A stretch of 64,000 nt of DNA, from assembly GCA_002500665.1 (NCBI GenBank), contig DLRY01000028.1, positions 73,024-137,023 on the forward strand, in the 5' to 3' direction. The stretch comes from Opitutia bacterium UBA7876 (GTDB lineage: Bacteria; Verrucomicrobiota; Verrucomicrobiia; Opitutales; Seribacteraceae). Positions 1 through 8,110 of the stretch are shown here, one piece after another. Below the pieces are notes generated by a model. It had not been told where the DNA came from and searched no databases. It was given only the letters and a program-made list of their open reading frames with translations. Made by a program: the position numbers and the translations under genes. Every line of letters starts with the position of its first letter. The first letter of the stretch is position 1.

Positions 1-917
1 GCGGGCAGGATACTGGCGCCCAGGCCGAAAATCATGGCAAAGCCAAGTTCGATATCCAGTTCCTTGGCGATAAAAAGCGGGCCGGGCGTAGGCGGAACGA
101 GAGAGTGGGTGATGGCGCCCGCGCCCGCCATTGCCATGACGTAGAAGGTATAATGCTTGCCCGTCCTCAGGGCGAGGGCCCGGGCCAGGGGGATCAAGAG
201 AAAGAAGACGGTATCGAAAAAGACGGGGATGGATAAAAGGAAACCGCTCAGGAGCAGGACCAGGCCGGCCCGTTTTTCCCCAAAGGCATTCATCAGCGAG
301 CGCACCACGCGGTCGGCGGCTCCGCTAAGCATCATGCACGTTCCGATGATGGCCGCCATGGCTATGAGCAGGCCCAATCCCCCGACCAAGTCCCCGAAGC
401 CGTGCAGGGTCCACTTGATGGCCTTGAGGGGCTCGTTGCTCGATGGCGCGTTCTTCTCGTAGGCTTCGAAAGTAACCTTGGACGCATTCAGATCCTCTGC
501 TTCGGCGAGGACCTCCTTCATTTGCGGAGAATCCAGGTTCTTCGAACCAACGACCCGGAAGGAAAGGGTAAGGTTGTCCCCGTGCTTTTTGCTTAGCTCA
601 GTGAGTTTTGCCGAGGTTTCCTGACGGCTGATTTGTTCGCCCCGGTAAAGGATTTCCAGTTCGTCGGTCTTGTTTCCCTCCTTAAGCACGAAGGCTTCCG
701 CCAGGGCCACCCGGGACTGGAACAATCCCTTGTTCACATCCGTCGGCTCCGGCAGAAACGGGGTCATCCAGCCAACGAGCATGGCTCCGACCATAAGGGT
801 TAGGAAGGGATGAAGCTTGAGTTTGGTGATCCCGATGACCACCCAGGTTACGCTGATCAGAAGGACGAGAAGAGGCCAGTGGTCGATGGATGAGGAATTG
901 GCTAGGACGTGGGTCAT
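1..917 (-). CDS. GntP-family permease, partial (3' end beyond left edge)
   Basis: Probable inner-membrane proton-coupled importer of the GntP (gluconate/organic acid) family. Translating the minus strand from the ATG at 917 gives about 305 residues before the window ends. Hydrophobic segments carry family-like stretches such as GEKRAGLVLLLSGF, SIPVFFDTVFFLL and THSLVPPTPGPL, which align with the conserved GntP core. An odd feature is a soluble insert of about 100 residues (roughly residues 50-150) between the first and later membrane segments. It contains a beta-alpha-beta-like stretch faintly like the periplasmic part of ExbD/TolR. The gene follows dprA on the same strand after 75 bp that hold a hairpin. 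The substrate cannot be told from sequence. The family call is firm, the exact substrate unknown. Confidence 0.85.
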   Translation of the reverse strand, partial: MTHVLANSSSIDHWPLLVLLISVTWVVIGITKLKLHPFLTLMVGAMLVGWMTPFLPEPTDVNKGLFQSRVALAEAFVLKEGNKTDELEILYRGEQISRQETSAKLTELSKKHGDNLTLSFRVVGSKNLDSPQMKEVLAEAEDLNASKVTFEAYEKNAPSSNEPLKAIKWTLHGFGDLVGGLGLLIAMAAIIGTCMMLSGAADRVVRSLMNAFGEKRAGLVLLLSGFLLSIPVFFDTVFFLLIPLARALALRTGKHYTFYVMAMAGAGAITHSLVPPTPGPLFIAKELDIELGFAMIFGLGASILP

Positions 918-953
918 GAAGTGGGCTTAAGGGTTAGGAGTCATCCCAATGAT

Positions 954-979
954 CTTTCCTCAGCTAATCAAGAGGAAAG
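954..979 (-). terminator. Hairpin after dprA, possible terminator
   Basis: A perfect 8-bp inverted repeat (CTTTCCTC at 954-961, GAGGAAAG at 972-979) with a 10-nt loop begins 13 nt after the dprA stop codon. No U-tract follows it on the minus strand. It may therefore be a weak or Rho-assisted terminator, or an mRNA 3'-end stabiliser, rather than a classical intrinsic terminator. Confidence 0.35.
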
Positions 980-992
980 GAAGAGCGATGGA

Positions 993-2114
993 TCAAGTCC
1001 GCTCGTAGCCCCCGTCCGGGCGCCTCGACACGGACCGGTTGAGCTCGAGCATGGTCAGGCTGGCCATGACCTCGGGCGCGGGAAGGCGGGTATGCCCGCA
1101 GAGTTCGTCGAGGGAAAGGATGGATCCGTCCGAGAGGGCCTCGAGGATTTTCTCCTCTTCCACGCTCATGGACGGGGGCGGACCGTCTTTCAAACCCGGT
1201 CCGGCTGGAACAGGAGCCCCTAGGGCGGGGAGCAGCGGACTGAGCTCCTCCACCATGTCGCGGGCCCCGCGAACGAGGGTGGCTCCTTCCCGAATCAGGC
1301 TGTGGCAACCAGCGGAAGATGGCTGGTCGATACGCCCGGGAAGAGCAAATACGGTGCGGCCCTGATCGGCGGCAAACCGGGCGGTAATGAGGCTTCCTCC
1401 TGAGGAGGCTGACTCGATTACCAGAACGGCCTCCGAGACCCCCGCGACCAGACGGTTTCGACGAGGGAAGGTATGGCGATCAGGACGGCGGCCAAAAGGG
1501 AACTCGGAGGCGACGGCGCCCGTTTTCAAGATCCTTTGGTAAAGCCCAAGGTTCTCGGGAGGATAAACCACGTCGATCCCGCTGCCGAGGAAGGCGAGCG
1601 TCTTGCCTCCGGCATCGAGGGCACCCTCGTGAGCCTCGGAGTCGATGCCCCGGGCCAACCCGCTGACGATGCAAAAGCCGATGCGGGCAAGATCTCGGGC
1701 CAACTCGCGAGCATGGCGCTTGCCGTAGAGAGTCGGGTTCCTCGTTCCCACAATGGAAAGGTAAGGGCCGAGGGGAAGTTCGCCGGCCAGGTAGAGGCCA
1801 AGGGGCGGGTCGTAGATCTCTCCGAGCAGGGGCGGGAAATCCGCTCCATCGAGAAAGGAGAACGAACCCCTGGCAAGCCTTTCCTTTTCCTTGGTCAGCC
1901 AGGTTTGGTGCCCTTCGCCCTGAATGGAGCCAATGATCTTCTCCCCCACCCCGGGCACGGAGGAAAGCTCGCTCCGACCGGCCTTGAGGATTTCCCGGGG
2001 ATCGTCCCCGAACCGTTCCAGAAGGCGTCGCGCGGTAACGGGACCAAGGCCCGGGAGGGAATTGAGCAAGAGGAGGGAGTCGGGAATACTGAGGGAGTCT
2101 ATGAAGCCGGACAC
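993..2114 (-). CDS. dprA: DNA processing protein DprA
   Basis: DprA loads RecA on incoming single-stranded DNA during natural transformation and acts in the cytoplasm. The 373-residue protein starts with a helix-hairpin-helix region (residues about 15-65, with LPGLGPVTARRLL). The DprA Rossmann fold follows, carrying SIVGTRNPTLYGKRHA, SGLARGIDSEAHEGAL and GSGIDVVYPPEN, then the FPRRNRLVAGVSEAVLVIE block. It ends in a winged-helix-like C-terminal domain (about 310-373). The start is GTG at 2114, preceded by AAAGG about 8 nt upstream. Length and domain order are normal. No other competence genes are in the window, so it shows capacity for DNA uptake only in part. Confidence 0.96.
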   Translation of the reverse strand: MSGFIDSLSIPDSLLLLNSLPGLGPVTARRLLERFGDDPREILKAGRSELSSVPGVGEKIIGSIQGEGHQTWLTKEKERLARGSFSFLDGADFPPLLGEIYDPPLGLYLAGELPLGPYLSIVGTRNPTLYGKRHARELARDLARIGFCIVSGLARGIDSEAHEGALDAGGKTLAFLGSGIDVVYPPENLGLYQRILKTGAVASEFPFGRRPDRHTFPRRNRLVAGVSEAVLVIESASSGGSLITARFAADQGRTVFALPGRIDQPSSAGCHSLIREGATLVRGARDMVEELSPLLPALGAPVPAGPGLKDGPPPSMSVEEEKILEALSDGSILSLDELCGHTRLPAPEVMASLTMLELNRSVSRRPDGGYERT

Positions 2115-2176
2115 GGCTGACCTTTATGCGCGGATTTGGAAAACTGGCAAAGATAAAGGGGAAAAGGCCAGGGAGC

Positions 2177-2425
2177 TCAGGTGCGCAGCTCGCCAAGGAA
2201 GTTCATGCGGGTGGGATGGCGCAGCTTGCGCAGGGCCCGGGCCTCGATCTGCCGGACGCGCTCGCGGGTCACCCCCATGATTTCTCCAATTTGCTCGAGG
2301 GTGAGCTGCCGACCGGGACAGTGAACCGATATCCAGACGCATGCTTTGCGCAGGCGTTGCTCATGCGTTCCCTTGAAGGAGGGAATGGGAATGTCTTCGA
2401 CTTTTGGAATCCGGCGGCTCACCAC
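2177..2425 (-). CDS. Sigma-70 region 4-only small protein
   Basis: An 82-residue protein whose C-terminal half is an almost textbook sigma-70 region 4.2 helix-turn-helix (LTLEQIGEIMGVT followed by TRERVRQIEARALRKLR). This is the part of RpoD that reads the -35 promoter element and binds the beta-flap. Regions 1.1 to 3 are absent. Upstream of the domain is a basic stretch (KGTHEQRLRKACVWI) with CPGRQ before the HTH. It sits alone between pseI and dprA, 62 bp from dprA. It could bind promoters as a dimer, bind the beta-flap as an anti-sigma-like factor, or be a stand-alone regulator. The sequence shows the domain; the role is inference. It is not a broken rpoD, since the reading frame has its own start and no adjacent remains. 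Confidence 0.8.
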   Translation of the reverse strand: MVSRRIPKVEDIPIPSFKGTHEQRLRKACVWISVHCPGRQLTLEQIGEIMGVTRERVRQIEARALRKLRHPTRMNFLGELRT

Positions 2426-2460
2426 TCAACATAGCGCCAACCTGGAAGGGAAGCAAAGGG

Positions 2461-2480
2461 AGGAACGCAAAAGCGCTCCT
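2461..2480 (-). terminator. Stem-loop directly after pseI
   Basis: Immediately after the pseI stop the minus-strand RNA can form an 8-bp stem (AGGAGCGC with GCGUUCCU, one G-U pair) closed by a UUUU loop, followed by a pyrimidine-rich run. This fits a terminator separating the pseB-pseI unit from the small sigma-like gene. The downstream tract is not a pure U-run, so efficiency is uncertain. Confidence 0.45.
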
Positions 2481-3527
2481 CTACCCCTCGAGATCTTCTT
2501 CTGCAAGGGGATGCCCGACCTCAAGGTCGCAGGCGGCCCGTCCCCCTAGGACTTCCTCCCAGTGGCTCGGGCAAAGACCGTCTCCGGGCCGGGCTACGCG
2601 AAGGTTGGATGTGCTCAGGATTTCCCCCTTGGCGATGGGTGCGGAAACGAGAATGGAACGCTTGAAGAAGCCAGGTTTGACTTCCACACGAGGACCTGCG
2701 GATCCATCCGGAGGGGTAACGGAGGAATGGGCAACGCGAACCGCCTCCGCCATCTCCCCAAATTCGAGCGGGAGCATTGAAAAGGCCCCGTCGATACTGT
2801 CCTCCTCGCGGTCTAGGGCGAAGTGTTTCTCGATGACACGGGCCCCAAGGGCTGTTGAGGCGACGGCCACGGCGTGACCTGGGGAATGGTCCGAGAGACC
2901 GTAGAGGGTACCGTGGCGCTCAGCAAGCAGGGGCATATCCTTCAGACGGAAGTCCTCGGGCCGGGCGGGATACTCACTGACGCAGTGCAGGAGGACGATC
3001 TCGGGACAACCACTTGCACGAAGCTCGGCGAGGGCCTTCTCGATTTCCTCGTCGCCGGAAACGCCCACGCTGGCGAGGACGGGCTTGCCGGTGCTTCCGA
3101 TCCGACGAAGCATGGGAAAATGGTTGAGCTCGAAGGAGGCGACCTTGTATAGGGAGGGCGAGAGGGTTTCCTCAAGGAAATCGACCGCTGATTCGTCGAA
3201 GGGAGAACTGAAGAGGGAGAGCCCGTGCCGAGCAGCTCTCTCGGCAAGGGGAAGATGCCATTCCCAAGGCGTCATGGCGAGGGCGTAGAGCTCGCTAAGG
3301 TACTTGCCCTTCCATAGGCCATCCTTGAGGAGAAAGCGGTCGTCACGCCCTTCCACGGTGATGGTCTCGGGCTTGTAGGTCTGAAGTTTGACCGCATCGG
3401 CCCCGGACTCGGCCGCCCGGTCGACCAGCTCGAGGGCTTTCTCTAGGTCGCCCCCGTGGTTCCCGGACAGTTCGGCCACCACGAGTGGGGGAAGTTGGGG
3501 GTCGAGCAGCTGGGAAAAGGGGTCCAC
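2481..3527 (-). CDS. pseI: Pseudaminic acid synthase (PseI), NeuB family
   Basis: PseI condenses phosphoenolpyruvate with a 6-deoxy-diacetamido hexose to make a nonulosonic acid such as pseudaminic acid, in the cytoplasm. The 348-residue protein has the NeuB TIM barrel: GNHGGDLEKALELVDRAAES near the N-terminus, TPWEWH, LFSSPFDESAVDFLEE, GLSDHSPGHAVAVASTALGA, then VIEKHFALDR with DGAFSMLP. A SAF antifreeze-like domain occupies about residues 285-348. The TPWEW block and the DxxFSMxP pattern point to PseI rather than NeuB or LegI. The start is GTG at 3527. It lies 22 bp after pseB on the same strand, so the two are probably cotranscribed. Enzyme class is firm, exact sugar less so. Confidence 0.9.
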   Translation of the reverse strand: MDPFSQLLDPQLPPLVVAELSGNHGGDLEKALELVDRAAESGADAVKLQTYKPETITVEGRDDRFLLKDGLWKGKYLSELYALAMTPWEWHLPLAERAARHGLSLFSSPFDESAVDFLEETLSPSLYKVASFELNHFPMLRRIGSTGKPVLASVGVSGDEEIEKALAELRASGCPEIVLLHCVSEYPARPEDFRLKDMPLLAERHGTLYGLSDHSPGHAVAVASTALGARVIEKHFALDREEDSIDGAFSMLPLEFGEMAEAVRVAHSSVTPPDGSAGPRVEVKPGFFKRSILVSAPIAKGEILSTSNLRVARPGDGLCPSHWEEVLGGRAACDLEVGHPLAEEDLEG

Positions 3528-3549
3528 CGGGCCGGGAGGATGGCGAGCC

Positions 3550-4545
3550 TTAGGTCGAGGATTGGGGCAGGAAGTCCTTGAGCAGGACCTTGAGCTCGGC
3601 CTCGTTCAGGGAATGGCAGTTGACGTTGCTGGCGAAAAGGAACCCTTCCGAGCAAGTGACCCCGCCAAGGATGCCTATCTTGTTACCCCAGAAGGACTGG
3701 ATGGGCTGTATCACGAAATGATCCTCGAATTCTAGTATGTTCCTGGCCTCGTCAGCGGGAATAAGAACCTCGTGCATCTTCTCACCGGGACGAAGGCCGA
3801 TGGTTTCCCACTCGCAATCGGGAGCAAGCACCTCCGCAATGTCTGAAACCGAGCAGGCTGGGATTTTGGGGACGAACAGTTCTCCTCCCACCATGTTCTC
3901 GAGGCTCTGGAGGACAAAATCGACGCCTTGCTCAAGGGTGATTAAGAAGCGCGTCATATCGGGGTTCGTGATGGTAAGCTTGCCCGATTCGCGTTGCTTG
4001 GCGAAAAGAGGAACAACACTCCCTCGGCTCCCAACGACATTACCGTAGCGAACCACGGAATAAGTCGTGCCTCCCCCTCCCGCATAGCTGTTGGCCGCGA
4101 TGAACACCTTGTCCGAGCAAAGTTTGGTTGCACCGTAGAGGTTGACCGGGTTGACCGCCTTGTCCGTGCTAAGGGCAACGACTTTCTGGACCCCAGCTCG
4201 AATGGCTGCCTCGACCACGTTGGTGGCCCCATTGACGTTGGTCTTTATGAACTCGTGTGGATTGTACTCGGCCGCGGGAACCTGTTTGAGAGCGGCGGCA
4301 TGGACGACGTAGTCGACCCCTCTCATGGCCAGAAAAAGCCTGTCCTGGTCACGTACGTCTCCCAAGAAGAAGCGGAGGGAAGGGCTTTGGAAGTCCTGAT
4401 GGGCCTGCATCTCCGATTGCTTCAGCTCATCGCGAGAGTATACGATCAAGCGGTGAGGGCGATATCTTTCCAAGACCATCTCTACGAATTTATGACCGAA
4501 GGAACCGGTTCCGCCCGTGATCAATATCGATTTGTCATTGAGCAT
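3550..4545 (-). CDS. pseB: UDP-N-acetylglucosamine 4,6-dehydratase (inverting), PseB
   Basis: PseB performs the first step to pseudaminic acid, dehydrating and C5-epimerising UDP-GlcNAc. Starting at the ATG at 4545 gives 331 residues, the usual family length. An in-frame extension to 4644 is unlike the family and is discarded. The NAD(P)-binding motif GGTGSFG is at residues 11-17. The catalytic Asp-Lys-Tyr set is visible in STDKAVNPVNLYGATK (D128, K129, Y137, K141). This matches FlaA1/PseB rather than the retaining dehydratases. It is divergent from the maf gene across about 110 bp. PseC, PseH, PseG and PseF homologues are not obvious in the window, so the pathway must be completed elsewhere or differ. 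Confidence 0.92.
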   Translation of the reverse strand: MLNDKSILITGGTGSFGHKFVEMVLERYRPHRLIVYSRDELKQSEMQAHQDFQSPSLRFFLGDVRDQDRLFLAMRGVDYVVHAAALKQVPAAEYNPHEFIKTNVNGATNVVEAAIRAGVQKVVALSTDKAVNPVNLYGATKLCSDKVFIAANSYAGGGGTTYSVVRYGNVVGSRGSVVPLFAKQRESGKLTITNPDMTRFLITLEQGVDFVLQSLENMVGGELFVPKIPACSVSDIAEVLAPDCEWETIGLRPGEKMHEVLIPADEARNILEFEDHFVIQPIQSFWGNKIGILGGVTCSEGFLFASNVNCHSLNEAELKVLLKDFLPQSST

Positions 4546-4656
4546 GTTTAACGATTCATTAAACCAATTTTCTCCTCTAGAGTCGATGCGAAAGATACAC
4601 CACAGGGATGCCTTCGTTGAACGCCCCCCCCAATATGAGGGCAAAGGAGGATGTCG
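4546..4656. promoter_or_regulatory. Divergent control region between pseB and maf, with C8 tract
   Basis: This 111-bp interval must hold the leaders of both the pse unit (minus) and the maf gene (plus). It contains a run of eight C at 4624-4631 and a strong Shine-Dalgarno sequence AAGGAGG at 4644-4650. I could not define convincing -35/-10 pairs by eye. The homopolymer lies upstream of the maf coding region, so any length change would alter the leader rather than the reading frame. Confidence 0.4.
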
Positions 4657-6201
4657 GTGAGCGAACCATGGGGTTCCGAAAACGTCGTGGAGGGAGCGAC
4701 CACGGCCATTCTTCTAGGGCCGCTTGACCGGAAAACGCTGGAAGAGGAATGCTCCGACCATCCAAAGGGTGTGCTCTGGATCGGCCCCGGGGATGCGGAA
4801 GGCGGAAACCCTCCACCACCAGGTCTCGTCATCACCCGCATCACTGATAGCTCAGAAGTAATCCAGAAAGCCATCCGAGGGATTCTCGGGTCGGAATACG
4901 AGATGCAGCCCACGGTCAAGGCAAGTCAGGAATCGGAAACGGATTCGCCAGAGGCCTACTCAGACATCCTCTCCCTTATCATTGCGGAAATCGACTCGAC
5001 CTTCCGGTCGCGGAAAACCAGAGAGGAGGTGGGCTTCCAGCGACAAGCCCAGGTCATGACCAACCTTCGGGGCTATCTGGGAGGGAGGGTTCCCGAAGAA
5101 TGGCGAGGGATGGCCTCCAATTGCCTAGCCGTGGTCGTTGGTGCCGGTCCTTCCCTGGATCAAACTCTTCCTCTTCTCCAGAAGGGCTTGCCCAAGCCCG
5201 TAGTGGTTGCAGCGGACAGTAGCCTAAGGGCCCTCCAGAACTACGAAATCGAGCCGGACTTCGTGGTCAGCATAGACCCAGAGAAAATTCATACGGACTG
5301 TAGCAGAGAGGATTATTGCCCGGGCATCGCCATCCTTTCCAGTCAATCGCATGGAAGCTGGCTGGCGAAATGGGGTGAGAAGTCGCGATTCTTATCGGGA
5401 CGGGTGCTGACGGAGGACTGGTTGGCCGAGAAGGGAATCGGCAAGACGAGGCTTCAGGCGGTCAATAACGCCGGGCTTACCGCCCTTCTGTTCGCAGATT
5501 TTCTCGAGCCCGCCGCCATCCTGATGGCAGGCATGGACCTCTCGGGCGGAGGAGATGGTCGGGAAAGGTATGCCGAAAGCACCGGACGCTCCCACATGCA
5601 GATTCATGCCTCTCATTTTCACAAAGTTCCGGGGAACTTCGCACCCACGGTCCCTACCCCATTCCTCTCGGACTGGCAGGAGACCTCCGACCTAACGGGG
5701 GAAGTATCACGAAGAAGGATGGTCATGAACCTGAATTACCGGGGAGCTAAACTGGAAGGAGCAACGGTCATCCACCCAGAAGACATAGACGGACTGAAGG
5801 AAGCAGTCTCGGAAAACCTTTCCCCCTTCGCCTCCAACGACGAAGAGATCATGCACAAGCGAAAATCCCTCCAAGGAAACGGGCTGAATCAGCTTCTTAC
5901 CCTCCTCGCCTCGCGCTGCGACTTGGCTTGGAAGAATTTCCCTTGCAATACCAAAGATTACAACGCCGTACTCAATTACCTGCGGGAGCTGTTCACGGAT
6001 CAGGATATGGCCAGGTTGCTGGGCGACTTCGCGTTTAGCATTCTTCCCAAGATCGGACCGGGTGGGACCATCGGGGAGGACGACCTCAATAAAGCCGTCC
6101 GACAGCTGGAAAACCTGATTTGGAAGCTGGAGGACGCCATCCTCGAATGCGGAGGAAGCGAGGAGTTTCTCCTTCGTTTCCTAACCGAAACGTTCGACTA
6201 G
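4657..6201 (+). CDS. Maf-type motility accessory factor (DUF115 / MptE-like glycosyltransferase)
   Basis: Members of this family (Maf, PseE) attach nonulosonic acids to flagellin before export, and the neighbouring pseB and pseI fit that role. The 514-residue protein has an N-terminal region of about 150 residues. The conserved core then begins with VVVGAGPSLDQTLPLL (about 159-174), DSSLRALQNYEIEPDFVVSID, NNAGLTALLFADFL and ILMAGMDLSGGGD. The start is decided by AAGGAGG at 4644-4650. This abuts an in-frame ATG at 4651, which is too close, but sits 6 nt before the GTG at 4657, so I chose GTG. Its end overlaps the convergent aminotransferase gene in a shared CTAG (6198-6201). The acceptor flagellin is not in this window, so its target is inferred. 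Confidence 0.85.
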   Translation: MSEPWGSENVVEGATTAILLGPLDRKTLEEECSDHPKGVLWIGPGDAEGGNPPPPGLVITRITDSSEVIQKAIRGILGSEYEMQPTVKASQESETDSPEAYSDILSLIIAEIDSTFRSRKTREEVGFQRQAQVMTNLRGYLGGRVPEEWRGMASNCLAVVVGAGPSLDQTLPLLQKGLPKPVVVAADSSLRALQNYEIEPDFVVSIDPEKIHTDCSREDYCPGIAILSSQSHGSWLAKWGEKSRFLSGRVLTEDWLAEKGIGKTRLQAVNNAGLTALLFADFLEPAAILMAGMDLSGGGDGRERYAESTGRSHMQIHASHFHKVPGNFAPTVPTPFLSDWQETSDLTGEVSRRRMVMNLNYRGAKLEGATVIHPEDIDGLKEAVSENLSPFASNDEEIMHKRKSLQGNGLNQLLTLLASRCDLAWKNFPCNTKDYNAVLNYLRELFTDQDMARLLGDFAFSILPKIGPGGTIGEDDLNKAVRQLENLIWKLEDAILECGGSEEFLLRFLTETFD

Positions 6202-7424
6202 GAAACCTCATCGGACATCCGATCCATGGCCTTTTCGGCGACTCCGATGGCCCGGTTGATGGACTCGTCGTCGTGCGCATTGCCCAGAAACCAGTTGTGG
6301 TGAGGATGAAAATAGATTCCTTCCTCAGCGCATAACCGGCAAAACTTCTGGATCTTGAAAAGGGATTCGTCGTCCTCGAAGGATGGGTAAGGCATAGAGG
6401 CGGGACCGGTCATGCGGAGGCTTTGTCCGGCTTGGGATGCGGCCTGCTCAAGGCCAGTACAGAGGCGATTTCCTTTTTCCAGCACGGCATCGGCCACCTT
6501 GCCCCGACCGGACAACTCAAGCGACTTGAGGGCCGCCGTCATGGCGAGGGCATCGTTCCAGCAACTTCCAGTCAGAAAAACATCCATCGAAGGCTTGCGG
6601 AAGTCTTCCCGACCCACGCAGGCGGAGATGGCATAGCCGTTACCAAGAGCCTTGGAATAGACCGAGAGATCGGGCACAAAACCGAAATATCGGTGAGAAC
6701 CTCCTTCGCTGAGGCGTCCCCCGCAGCGAACGTCGTCGAGGACGAGCAGGCTTCCGTGCCGGCGGCAAAGATCCTCGACGCCTTTCCAGAACCCGGGGGC
6801 GGGCAACTCGGAGGGAGCGAAGGCGGCATGGTGATATGGGGTGAGGATTACGGCCGCGATCCGGCCCTCGTTCCGGGAGAAGAGACTGGAAAGAGCTTCC
6901 AGGTCGTTCCACTCGAACTCAAGGACGGAGGAACGGTCTTCGGGGATGCGTCCGCCAAGGCCGGGATCGCACCAAGCATCCACCCCATGATAAGCCCCCT
7001 TGGCTTTTACAATCAACGGTCGCTTGGTGCTTTCGCGGGCTACTCGGATGGCCCAAGTGGTGAGGTCGGACCCATTCTTGGCGAAAACGGCCCAGTCAGC
7101 GAATTCGATCCGTTCCAAGAGAGCCTCGGCCAGATCGACCATGATTTCGGCAGGCTGGTTGAACACTGAGCCCTTCTCACGCTGGCGGGCAACCGCTTCC
7201 TCGATCTCGGGATGGTTGTAGCCGTGAAGAATCGAGCCGAAGCCACACATGAAGTCGAGCCATTCATTTCCGTCCACATCGGTGAAACCGCAACCTTGAG
7301 CCCGGTCGCAAAAATGTGGGAAATGACGAGGGAGACCGGCTGCCGGTGCAACGTGTCCGTAGATTCCACCGGGCACGGCCTTGAGGGCTCTCTTGAAGAG
7401 TTGGTCCGATCGGTCGCGCTTCAT
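6198..7424 (-). CDS. Class III PLP aminotransferase (glutamate-1-semialdehyde aminomutase-like)
   Basis: A PLP enzyme of the HemL/class III aminotransferase group, cytoplasmic. The start chosen is ATG 7424, giving 408 residues and a 4-bp ATGA overlap with the gene upstream; a start 11 codons earlier would run deeper into that gene. Visible motifs are DVDGNEWLDFMCGFGSILHG, VFAKNGSDLTTWAIRVARES, GAYHGVDAW, the PLP-binding Asp in LLVLDDVRCGG (D230) and the Schiff-base lysine in YSKALGNGYA (K258). It is unlikely to be HemL itself: the context is a GT28 glycosyltransferase operon next to maf/pse. A role in amino-sugar or glycan-linked amine formation is plausible. PseC is normally a DegT-type enzyme, so this is not a simple PseC. 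Confidence 0.82.
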   Translation of the reverse strand: MKRDRSDQLFKRALKAVPGGIYGHVAPAAGLPRHFPHFCDRAQGCGFTDVDGNEWLDFMCGFGSILHGYNHPEIEEAVARQREKGSVFNQPAEIMVDLAEALLERIEFADWAVFAKNGSDLTTWAIRVARESTKRPLIVKAKGAYHGVDAWCDPGLGGRIPEDRSSVLEFEWNDLEALSSLFSRNEGRIAAVILTPYHHAAFAPSELPAPGFWKGVEDLCRRHGSLLVLDDVRCGGRLSEGGSHRYFGFVPDLSVYSKALGNGYAISACVGREDFRKPSMDVFLTGSCWNDALAMTAALKSLELSGRGKVADAVLEKGNRLCTGLEQAASQAGQSLRMTGPASMPYPSFEDDESLFKIQKFCRLCAEEGIYFHPHHNWFLGNAHDDESINRAIGVAEKAMDRMSDEVS

Positions 7425-8110
7425 GTGACGGGGACGGGGACCCTGCCCAATACACACCGGGAAAGGTATCCGATTTTTTCCATAAGGGGAATCTTTCCCT
7501 GCAGAAGGACTTTGCCTGTCGCAAGGGCCCCGAGCTGGTCCATGCCTCGTAAAATTGCGTCGAAAGCGACTTCTGGACTCGAGAAGGTTAGGATCACCGA
7601 GGGGGTTTCCGAGGGGGTCTCGGAAGTGGCGGAAAAGACCCCCTCAGGACAAAGACGCAACCAAGCAAGTGAGCCATAACCATCGAGCCGAAAATCGACT
7701 AATTCATCGGATTCATCGCAAAAGAGGCTCCTTGAAGCCGGATCATGGTTACCGAAGACCGCAAGGGATTCGAGCCCTGCCCGCAGGAGAGCTGACAGGT
7801 TATTGGGAGAGATCTTGGATTGATCGTAGAGGCGGGCGATCCTCCTGAGGGCACAGATCGAGCGGAGGGCACAGAGAGGATTCCTGAACACTGGCCCAAG
7901 CTCGGGCATGGCCAAGCCCTTCTCAATCGCCATCAGAAGGGATGCATCACGGAATACCAGTCCCTTAGGCCCGATCGATATGCGTTTCCCTGGCAAGAGC
8001 CTGGGCTCGAGTTCGGGCATTTTGGGACCGTAGCGGCTTATGGCCAGGCTTGCTCCAAAAATCGATCGGGCGGCCGCCCAGTGGGCAATGCGGTCGATAC
8101 TCGGCTTCAT
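7421..8110 (-). CDS. Uncharacterised protein, possible SCP2-like C-terminal domain
   Basis: A 229-residue protein starting MKPSIDRIAH at the ATG 8110. That start overlaps the upstream glycosyltransferase stop by 4 bp and is preferred over a longer in-frame extension inside that gene. No signal peptide or clear membrane segment is seen. The N-terminal part is rich in Arg and Leu (CALRSICALRRIARLYDQ). The last 70 residues (about 160-229) include FSSPEVAFDAILRGMDQLG and TGKVLLQGKIPLMEKIGYL. These recall the SCP2 sterol-carrier fold, in which a gkl-x-i-x-G strand precedes the final helix. This is a weak visual match. It is translationally coupled to both neighbours, so it probably works with the GT28 enzyme and the aminotransferase. 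Confidence 0.55.
   Translation of the reverse strand: MKPSIDRIAHWAAARSIFGASLAISRYGPKMPELEPRLLPGKRISIGPKGLVFRDASLLMAIEKGLAMPELGPVFRNPLCALRSICALRRIARLYDQSKISPNNLSALLRAGLESLAVFGNHDPASRSLFCDESDELVDFRLDGYGSLAWLRLCPEGVFSATSETPSETPSVILTFSSPEVAFDAILRGMDQLGALATGKVLLQGKIPLMEKIGYLSRCVLGRVPVPVT

Noticed and set aside
6198..7424. Calling the class III aminotransferase HemL
   Set aside because: Sequence around the lysine differs from HemL and the gene is locked in a glycosyltransferase operon; housekeeping HemL is more likely elsewhere.
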